From: JANWYT01 sp046719465
GTDB lineage: Bacteria > Chloroflexota > Anaerolineae > Aggregatilineales > Phototrophicaceae
Assembly (NCBI GenBank): GCA_046719465.1
Contig: JBDNCV010000192.1
Span: 1-6,242 of the forward strand
Direction of reading: 5' to 3'
Length of the DNA stretch: 6,242 nt
The position numbers and the translations under genes were made by a program. Below the pieces are notes generated by a model. The model was not told where the DNA came from. It worked only from the letters and a program-made list of their open reading frames with translations, and ran no database searches. Shown piece after piece: positions 1 through 4,126 of the stretch (the first letter of the stretch is position 1; each line of letters begins with the position of its first letter).

Positions 1-48
1 AAGAGCGTCAGCGCGCTGCTGCGGGTGGCGCGCCTGTTGGGCGTGTGA
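1..48 (+). CDS. C-terminal tail of a gene cut by the left window edge
   Basis: Frame 1 is open from the edge to a TGA at 46-48 and encodes KSVSALLRVARLLGV. The short tail looks like an amphipathic helix end, with alternating hydrophobic and basic residues, and codon choice is GC-rich like the genes to the right. Nothing more can be said about function. The stop codon directly abuts, and shares its last base with, the left inverted repeat of the 48-220 element. The other two forward frames are also open for a while (one to a TAA near 92, one to a TGA near 75), so the frame choice is only a reasonable guess. Confidence 0.4.
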   Translation, partial: KSVSALLRVARLLGV

Positions 49-220
49 GGGAGTGTCTAAACCTAAACAGATGGTGAGGCCTCACCCCTAAATCCCCTCT
101 CCCGCAGAGAGGGGACTTTTGCCCCCTTCTCCCGTGGGAGAAGGGGGTTGGGGGATGAGGCCTTGTAATGTCAACCGAACAAGACGAGATGACGCATCAC
201 CGCGACCTTAGACACTCCCT
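48..220. mobile_element. MITE-like non-coding element with 13-bp terminal inverted repeats
   Basis: AGGGAGTGTCTAA at 48-60 is the exact reverse complement of TTAGACACTCCCT at 208-220. The 173 bp between and including the repeats hold no plausible gene but do hold a dense set of dyads (see the 73-163 entry). A small, non-coding segment bounded by perfect terminal inverted repeats is the layout of a miniature inverted-repeat transposable element mobilised in trans. No convincing target-site duplication is seen: the left flank reads ..GTG (or TGA) and the right flank TTCA. The insertion may therefore be old, or the repeats may belong to a stable palindromic intergenic repeat instead. No transposase lies in the window, and the parent transposon family cannot be named from the sequence alone. 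Confidence 0.5.
73..163. repeat. Nested G/C-tract palindromes able to fold a three-way junction
   Basis: Four parts are visible. GGTGAGGCCTCACC at 73-86 is a perfect 14-bp palindrome. CCCCTCTC (94-101) pairs perfectly with GAGAGGGG (107-114) over a 5-nt loop. CCCCCTTCTCCC (122-133) pairs perfectly with GGGAGAAGGGGG (136-147). The outer arms 80-92 and 148-160 pair at 10 of 13 positions plus one wobble, closing a stem around both hairpins. TGAGGCCT also recurs as a direct repeat (75-82 and 156-163). Intergenic repeats of the CCCCTCTCCC/GGGAGAGGGG kind are, from memory, scattered through several Chloroflexota and cyanobacterial genomes. The first hairpin is followed by ACTTTTG, so it might also help end transcription of the upstream gene, although a run of four T is weak. 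Confidence 0.6.
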
Positions 221-234
221 TCAAGCCAACTGCG

Positions 235-264
235 TTCGTCCTGTGCGCTGAATGGCGTTACAAT
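235..264 (+). promoter_or_regulatory. Weak sigma-70-type promoter candidate
   Basis: TACAAT at 259-264 matches the -10 consensus at five of six positions and lies 36 bp before the ATG at 300. The best -35 at an 18-bp spacer is TTCGTC (235-240), which is poor. It is the only sensible -10 between the repeat element and the gene at 300, and would serve the three-gene + strand cluster. Transcription could equally come from upstream or from within the element. Confidence 0.25.
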
Positions 265-287
265 CGTACATATCAGCGCATCGCGCG

Positions 288-293
288 AGGAGG
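288..293 (+). promoter_or_regulatory. Strong Shine-Dalgarno site fixing the start at 300
   Basis: AGGAGG at 288-293 sits 6 nt before the ATG at 300. An in-frame ATG at 252 has no comparable site and would add 16 residues rich in Arg and Ser (MALQSYISAHRARRTY), so the ATG at 300 is preferred. Confidence 0.8.
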
Positions 294-299
294 ACGTAC

Positions 300-524
300 A
301 TGGCCTACGAAGTGAAAATCATCACCTTCATCAACGACCGTGAAGGGCGTGAGGACGGCGAAGAGATCTTGACTCGTCTGGTGAATGACGGATGGGAGAT
401 CAAGACCTCAGGTGGCGGCACGGGGGCGGATATGGTGTGGGGTTTTGTCATCCTCCAGCGCGAACGGCGTGACACAGCCGACGGCTTGGCGCGCCTCGAA
501 TTGGGCAGTGACCACAGCGCGTGA
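300..524 (+). CDS. Small DUF4177-like protein, function unknown
   Basis: The product is 74 aa starting MAYEVKIITF. It has a predicted beta strand (residues 3-11), a charged helix (15-30) ending in the sequence LVNDGWEI (27-34), a glycine-rich turn (38-42) and a second strand (46-54, VWGFVILQR). The strand-helix-GWE(L/I)-strand pattern and the size are typical of the DUF4177 family of small bacterial proteins, whose biochemical role is not known. This assignment is by eye. The C-terminal 20 residues are charged and probably flexible. There is no signal peptide or membrane segment, so it should be cytoplasmic. The gene lies 44 bp before the short-chain dehydrogenase on the same strand and is probably co-transcribed with it. 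Confidence 0.75.
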   Translation: MAYEVKIITFINDREGREDGEEILTRLVNDGWEIKTSGGGTGADMVWGFVILQRERRDTADGLARLELGSDHSA

Positions 525-568
525 GCTGCGCGGCGCGTTTGTCTATACCATCACCATAGGAGCAGGGC

Positions 569-1339
569 ATGTCTGGGTTGTTTGATATTGCGGGCAAAGT
601 GGCCATTGTGACCGGCGCAAGCCGGGGCATCGGCCAGAGCATCGCTGAGGAGCTGGCGAAGGCCGGGGCAAAAGTGGTGTTGGCCAGCCGCAAGCAGGCC
701 GACCTTGACCAAGTTGTCGCGGGGATTTGCGCCAGCGGTGGCGATGCCATCGCCATTGCCGCGCACACTGGCCAAAAGCAGACGCTCATTGATCTGGCAC
801 AGAAAACGGTTGATCATTACGGTCGGATCGACATCCTCGTGAACAACGCCGCGACCAACCCGCACTTCGGCCCGGTGTTGGAGGCCGAGGACAGCTTGTG
901 GCAGAAGACGATTGAAGTCAACTTGATGGGCAACGTGTGGCTGTGTCAGGCGGTAGTGCCGGTGATGCGCCAGCACGGCGGCGGCAAGATCATCAACATC
1001 GCCAGCATTGTGGGCCTCAACCCCGGGCACTTTCAGGGCATCTACAGCGTGACGAAGGCCGGCGTGATCAGCCTCACGAAGACGCTGGCAATGGAATTAG
1101 GCCGCGAGAACATCCAAGTGAACGCCATCGCGCCGGGCTTGGTGCAAACCAAGTTTGCGCAGGTGCTGTGGGAAAACGACCGTATGATGGAGCAGGTGAT
1201 GATGAAAACGCCGCTCGGGCGCATCGGCCAACCGATCGACATCGCAGGGCTGGCGCTGTGGCTGGCTTCGCCCGCATCGTCGTTCGTGACGGGCGCGGTG
1301 TTCGTAGCGGATGGCGGCATCACGCTCGGCTCGCTGTGA
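569..1339 (+). CDS. Classical short-chain dehydrogenase/reductase, DHRS4-like
   Basis: This 256-aa protein has the usual length of a classical SDR with a Rossmann fold. The nucleotide motif TGASRGIG is at residues 15-22, NNAA at 92-95, and the catalytic tetrad is N118, S146, Y159 and K163 (YSVTK). PG at 189-190 opens the substrate loop. Arg41 right after strand beta-2 (LASRK) and Arg19 in the glycine motif are features of NADP(H)-preferring SDRs. The stretches AATNPHFGPV, AVVPVM and APGLVQTKFAQVLW recall, from memory, the DHRS4 carbonyl/retinol reductase group rather than FabG, so it may reduce a ketone or aldehyde. The substrate cannot be read from sequence. There is no targeting signal and it is expected to be soluble. 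AGGAG at 558-562 lies 6 nt before the ATG. It is flanked by the DUF4177-like gene (44 bp upstream) and the membrane-protein gene (15 bp downstream), a likely operon with no clear shared pathway. Confidence 0.92.
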   Translation: MSGLFDIAGKVAIVTGASRGIGQSIAEELAKAGAKVVLASRKQADLDQVVAGICASGGDAIAIAAHTGQKQTLIDLAQKTVDHYGRIDILVNNAATNPHFGPVLEAEDSLWQKTIEVNLMGNVWLCQAVVPVMRQHGGGKIINIASIVGLNPGHFQGIYSVTKAGVISLTKTLAMELGRENIQVNAIAPGLVQTKFAQVLWENDRMMEQVMMKTPLGRIGQPIDIAGLALWLASPASSFVTGAVFVADGGITLGSL

Positions 1340-1354
1340 TGGGTGAGGGGGCGC

Positions 1355-1930
1355 ATGCATTTTGAGCTTTACAGCCCTAAGACGATCAAGCAGATCAACA
1401 CGGAGCTAACAGCGCGCATGGCTGAAAAGGGCACGCGCAGCCGCCCTGCGATTCAAGGGGTGGTTGAGAAGACCGGGGCGATCTACTGGTCAACCCAGAC
1501 TGTGCTGCTCGGGATCACGCGGACGACGCGGCTTCGCGCCACACTCGAAAAGGCCAAGGATGTGACGATCATTCGCGGCTATGTGAGCGATGGCGTGCGG
1601 CCTGAAAAAGTGTATGTTGTCATGGGGGCGCTGGCCGCCATTGGCTTGCTGCTCGCGTTGCAAGGGCAAGTGGTGCTGGGCTTGATTGTGTTTGGTGTGT
1701 CGGCAGTGGCTTATGTGCCGCTGGTGGGGGACTTTCGCAACAGTCGTTACATGCTCAAGGAGCTAAAACGCCTGACCAACGCCAAAGACAAACCACCTCC
1801 GTCCCTGTTGGCTGCTCAAAACAAGCCAGCAGCCCGCACTCGTTCCAGCCAACCAAACCCGCCGCGCACCAGCGGCAGCGTGCCTGCCCCCACAAATCGC
1901 AGTCGCTCTTCGAATCGTCAGAGCCGATAG
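1355..1930 (+). CDS. Unrecognised two-helix membrane protein with basic Pro/Ser/Arg tail
   Basis: I do not recognise a family. The 191-aa product has a soluble N-terminal part (1-82, mixed charge), two hydrophobic helices (about 86-103 and 106-124) joined by a very tight turn (LQGQ), then a helical basic stretch (129-146) and a low-complexity Pro/Ser/Arg/Asn tail (147-191). The short hairpin and basic post-helix segment suggest both ends face the cytoplasm (positive-inside rule). No signal peptide is seen. The ATG at 1355 is chosen because GGTGAGG (1342-1348) sits at a suitable distance before it. A GTG at 1343 in frame lies inside that ribosome site and would add four residues (MRGR). The gene begins 15 bp after the dehydrogenase stop. 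Its last 13 bp overlap the end of the oppositely oriented phosphatase gene, so the tail is encoded right up to the neighbour with no room for a terminator. Confidence 0.8.
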   Translation: MHFELYSPKTIKQINTELTARMAEKGTRSRPAIQGVVEKTGAIYWSTQTVLLGITRTTRLRATLEKAKDVTIIRGYVSDGVRPEKVYVVMGALAAIGLLLALQGQVVLGLIVFGVSAVAYVPLVGDFRNSRYMLKELKRLTNAKDKPPPSLLAAQNKPAARTRSSQPNPPRTSGSVPAPTNRSRSSNRQSR

Positions 1931-2391
1931 CGCTCTCGTAAGTAATCGAGAAACGCCTTGCAGCCCACGCGGATCACCTCGTAGGTGTCTTCGTAGCGGT
2001 CGTTGTAGTAGGGATCTTCGACCTCATCGAAGGTCATGAGACCCGCGTGGTAAGCGTAAGACAGAAGCAGGGTCACTTTGGCGCGGCTCGTCTCGATGAA
2101 GTGGTCGATCTGGCGCAAGTTGTAACGATCCATCGCCAAGATGTAGTCAAACTTGACGAAGTCCTCCGCGCGCACTCGACGGCTCGTGCCACTGTAGTAA
2201 ATGCCATGGCGCTCTAACACTTGGAGCGTGCGCGGGTGGGCGAGTTCCCCGGCGTGGTAGCCGCTCGTGCCCGCGCTGTCCACGCTGATCTTGTCGGCAA
2301 GTCCTGCCCGTTCCACCATGTCACGGAAGACAGCTTCCGCCATCGGTGAACGGCAGATGTTGCCCATGCAGAGCATCAGCACACGGATCAT
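1918..2391 (-). CDS. Low-molecular-weight protein tyrosine phosphatase
   Basis: The 157-aa protein has the family's usual length. The P-loop CMGNICRSP covers residues 8-16, with nucleophile Cys8, the second conserved Cys13 and phosphate-binding Arg14, followed by Ser15. The general-acid motif DPYY is at 126-129 (Asp126), with the two tyrosines that are regulatory phosphorylation sites in some homologues. SAGTSGYHAG (39-48) is also conserved. Position 12 is Ile, as in phosphotyrosine phosphatases; the phosphoarginine phosphatase YwlE has Thr there, so phosphotyrosine is the more likely substrate. It should be a soluble cytoplasmic enzyme. Its ATG overlaps the bactofilin stop as ATGA (2388-2391), indicating translational coupling; a GAGGA lies 9 nt before the ATG inside the bactofilin gene. 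In bacteria such enzymes often oppose tyrosine kinases controlling exopolysaccharide export, but no kinase is in this window. Confidence 0.95.
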   Translation of the reverse strand: MIRVLMLCMGNICRSPMAEAVFRDMVERAGLADKISVDSAGTSGYHAGELAHPRTLQVLERHGIYYSGTSRRVRAEDFVKFDYILAMDRYNLRQIDHFIETSRAKVTLLLSYAYHAGLMTFDEVEDPYYNDRYEDTYEVIRVGCKAFLDYLRERYRL

Positions 2392-2912
2392 GCCTCGGAT
2401 TCCTCTTTGGCGGGTGAGTCTGCTGACGACTGGTTGGCCTCATCACTGGGTGGGAGCGGGGCTGCTTCCGGCTCACTGGCGGTCGGCTGCGACTCGTTGG
2501 CAGCCGGCTGAGGGTTGTTGGCTTGGTGGCCTTTCATGGTGATCTTGCCGTCGATGAAGGCCCCTTCCTCGGTTGTGAGGGCGTTGGCGTTGATGTCACC
2601 CCAGATACGGCCTGTGCGCAGGAGCTGCACGCGGTTGCCAGTCACGTTGCCGCGCACCGCCCCAGCGATGCTGATGTTCTTGGCGTCGATGTCGGCGGTG
2701 ATGCGGGCGGTCTCGCCCACCAGCACGTTGCCAGTGATGTCGAGCGTACCGGTGAACGTGCCGTCGATGCGCACGTTGCCCACGCTGCTGAGCGTGCCCT
2801 CAATCGTGCAGTTGGAGCCGATCACGGTGTCAAAACCAATGGGGGATGCAGGCAATGCTGGGCGCGGGGCGCTTTCTTCCTCAGGCGGGCGGCGGCTGCT
2901 GAAAAAGGTCAT
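2388..2912 (-). CDS. Bactofilin (polymer-forming cytoskeletal protein)
   Basis: The 174-aa protein has a bactofilin beta-helix core at about residues 26-126, rich in short G-x-(I/V) turns. It includes IEGTLSSVGNVRIDG (37-51) and the characteristic end GDINANALTTEEGAFIDGKI (105-124). Bactofilins self-assemble without nucleotide into filaments and scaffold envelope enzymes. The N-terminus MTFFSSRR, with aromatic then basic residues, fits the short membrane-binding leader reported for bactofilins (inference). Residues 127-174 form an acidic Ala/Pro/Ser/Glu/Gln/Asn tail, presumably disordered. The protein contains no tyrosine, so it cannot itself be a phosphotyrosine substrate of the phosphatase encoded immediately downstream. 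The start is supported by AAGGAG (minus strand, 2924-2919) 6 nt before the ATG. It is the first gene of a two-gene minus-strand operon, divergent from the gene at 3071, and has a structured leader (2928-2979). Confidence 0.95.
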   Translation of the reverse strand: MTFFSSRRPPEEESAPRPALPASPIGFDTVIGSNCTIEGTLSSVGNVRIDGTFTGTLDITGNVLVGETARITADIDAKNISIAGAVRGNVTGNRVQLLRTGRIWGDINANALTTEEGAFIDGKITMKGHQANNPQPAANESQPTASEPEAAPLPPSDEANQSSADSPAKEESEA

Positions 2913-2927
2913 GGGCTACTCCTTAGA

Positions 2928-2979
2928 GTTGTATCACCTGTACTGTTAAAGATACAACGGTGTATGGCACAGTAACAGG
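2928..2979 (-). promoter_or_regulatory. Candidate pseudoknot or switching leader ahead of bactofilin
   Basis: Reading the minus strand 5' to 3', four arms occur in the order B5', A5', B3', A3'. B5' is CCTGTTACTG (2979-2970), A5' is GTTGTATC (2958-2951), B3' is CAGTACAGG (2945-2937) and A3' is GATACAAC (2935-2928). Stem A is 8 perfect pairs. Stem B is 9 pairs with one bulged U, and its 3' arm lies inside the loop of stem A. The arms are therefore interleaved: they form an H-type pseudoknot or are mutually exclusive alternatives. Stem A ends only 3 nt before AAGGAG, so folding could alter ribosome access. With the promoter proposed at 3020-3048, this lies inside a leader of about 100 nt. The same dyads in DNA could instead be repressor sites. 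Confidence 0.4.
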
Positions 2980-2997
2980 GGGAAGGCCGCGGCGCGG

Positions 2998-3027
2998 TTG
3001 GCAAAACTGCCAGATTTTGACTATAGT
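2998..3027 (+). promoter_or_regulatory. Promoter for the dehydrogenase-like gene and phosphomutase operon
   Basis: TTGGCA (2998-3003) and TATAGT (3022-3027) each match the sigma-70 -35 and -10 consensus at five of six positions, with an 18-bp spacer. The start point would be near 3034, giving a leader of about 37 nt with GGGAG (3058-3062) as ribosome site 8 nt before the ATG at 3071. The -10 is half of the symmetric ACTATAGT that also serves the opposite strand. Confidence 0.5.
2999..3012. promoter_or_regulatory. TGGCA-N4-TGCCA palindrome, possible operator
   Basis: TGGCA (2999-3003) and TGCCA (3008-3012) are perfect inverted half-sites separated by AAAC. The left half coincides with the proposed rightward -35 (2998-3003), and the whole site sits just downstream of the proposed leftward start point. 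A dimeric regulator bound here could affect both directions. Which protein would bind is unknown. Five-base arms can arise by chance, so confidence is limited. Confidence 0.35.
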
Positions 3028-3048
3028 TAGCGTGTTGGGCTGTGTTTA
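3020..3048 (-). promoter_or_regulatory. Divergent promoter for the bactofilin-phosphatase operon
   Basis: On the minus strand TATAGT (3025-3020) matches the -10 consensus at five of six positions. TAAACA (3048-3043) matches the -35 at four of six, with a 17-bp spacer. The start would fall near 3013, leaving a leader of about 100 nt that contains the interleaved repeats. The -10 uses the same 8-bp palindrome as the rightward promoter, so only one polymerase could open it at a time. Confidence 0.42.
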
Positions 3049-3070
3049 GGCACTCAAGGGAGTTCACCCG

Positions 3071-4084
3071 ATGTTTGAGACCCTGTGGAATCTGCCGCGT
3101 GTTGAGCTGCGCGAGCTTTCGACGGTAAAAGAGACGCGGACAGCCGCGGTGTTGACGGGCAATCGCGCGTGGTCGTCGGTGGGGCCGCTGCTCTCGCTGC
3201 CGATTGCAGTGCAGGCCGAGCCGCTCACAACCGAGGTCGGCTACCTCAACGCGATGGCCGCGTCGCTGCCGCCGCAAGTGGAAGTGGTCTACGGCATCGG
3301 TGGCGGACGTGCCGCTGACGCAGCCAAGTACATCGCATGGAAGAACAACCTGCCGTCGGTCATCATCCCGACAGCGCTGAGCGTGGACGGTTTCTTCACC
3401 GCGCTGGTGGCCGCGCGCGAGAACGACACGGTGCGCTACTACACCACCGGCCCAGCAGAGCGCGTCATCGTCGACATGGACGTGATCTCGACGGCGCCCG
3501 CGCACATCCGCGGCACGGGCATCGTCGAAATTTTGAGCATGACCACGGGGCTGCTCGATTGGAAGTTCGCAGCGGAGCGCAAGCGGAACACGCCTGAAGA
3601 ACGCTTTCAGCCGTGGGCAGCGAGCATCGCGGCGGGCATCGCACAGCAGGCCTACAAGATCGCAGCCGATGTGGGCGCGGGCAAGGTGGACGCGCTGCGC
3701 AACCTGCTTGACTTGATCTGTGTGGAGGTGCAGCTCACCAACCAGCTTGGGCACAACCGCCCGCAGGAAGGCAGCGAGCAGTATTTCGCCTACGCCATTG
3801 AGCCAAAGGTCAGCCGGACGGGCGTGCCCTATGCTGACTTGGTGGGACCCGGGATCTTGGTGGCGGCGGCGCTCCACAAGCAGAATGTTAGGCCGATCCG
3901 CGACACGTTGATCTCGGCGGGGGTGCGGATGGATCGCCTGCGCCGCGAGGACATCGTCGACACGCTGGCGATGTTCCCCGCCTACGCTCGTGAGCATCGC
4001 CTGCCTTACAGCATCCTGCATGAGACAACCCTCAGCGCGGAAGACGCTAACAAACTATTGGAGGAGACCGGCCTCGGCCGATGA
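3071..4084 (+). CDS. Glycerol-1-phosphate dehydrogenase/AraM-like protein with altered metal site
   Basis: The 337-aa protein belongs by eye to the Fe-ADH/dehydroquinate-synthase-like fold near glycerol-1-phosphate dehydrogenase (AraM/EgsA). GIGGGRAADAAKY (75-87) is the nucleotide-binding glycine motif, PTALSVDGFF (100-109) matches the family's PTA.S.DG motif, and the helix leading to LLDW (161-164) is typical. Family members reduce dihydroxyacetone phosphate to sn-glycerol-1-phosphate with NAD(P)H and normally bind Zn or another divalent metal through one Asp (Glu in dehydroquinate synthase) and two His. Here the acidic ligand is probably Glu153 (GIVE). The GSEH histidine appears to be Gln237 (GSEQ), and the later HG..V histidine appears to be Tyr254 (PYADLVGPG). 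A metal-independent, altered or lost activity is therefore plausible. It is cytoplasmic with no membrane segment. The ATG at 3071 has GGGAG 8 nt upstream. The phosphomutase follows after 42 bp and is probably co-transcribed. Confidence 0.8.
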   Translation: MFETLWNLPRVELRELSTVKETRTAAVLTGNRAWSSVGPLLSLPIAVQAEPLTTEVGYLNAMAASLPPQVEVVYGIGGGRAADAAKYIAWKNNLPSVIIPTALSVDGFFTALVAARENDTVRYYTTGPAERVIVDMDVISTAPAHIRGTGIVEILSMTTGLLDWKFAAERKRNTPEERFQPWAASIAAGIAQQAYKIAADVGAGKVDALRNLLDLICVEVQLTNQLGHNRPQEGSEQYFAYAIEPKVSRTGVPYADLVGPGILVAAALHKQNVRPIRDTLISAGVRMDRLRREDIVDTLAMFPAYAREHRLPYSILHETTLSAEDANKLLEETGLGR

Positions 4085-4126
4085 GGCATGGCACAACCGA
4101 CCATCTAGATTACAAGAAGGGGCAGA

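Noticed and set aside
73..163. CRISPR array
   Set aside because: There are no regularly spaced identical direct repeats. The similarity is between inverted arms of hairpins plus one 8-bp direct repeat.
252..299. Upstream ATG at 252 as start of the DUF4177-like gene
   Set aside because: It has no ribosome binding site, whereas the ATG at 300 has AGGAGG at ideal spacing. The extra residues do not resemble the family.
551..1030. Minus-strand open frames across the short-chain dehydrogenase gene (551-1030, 448-789, 1042-1356)
   Set aside because: They are antisense to intact SDR motifs and have no recognisable content or ribosome sites.
2998..3012. Sigma-54 promoter (TTGGCA..TGC)
   Set aside because: The GG and GC elements are 9 bp apart instead of the required 10. 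Sigma-54 is, as far as I know, generally absent from Chloroflexota. A sigma-70 -35 plus palindrome explains the bases better.
2909..4021. Long open frame (370 codons) on the minus strand opposite the dehydrogenase-like gene
   Set aside because: The translation is Arg/His-rich with no domain pattern. It lies antisense to a clear protein family member and would cover the divergent promoter region. It is a high-GC shadow frame.
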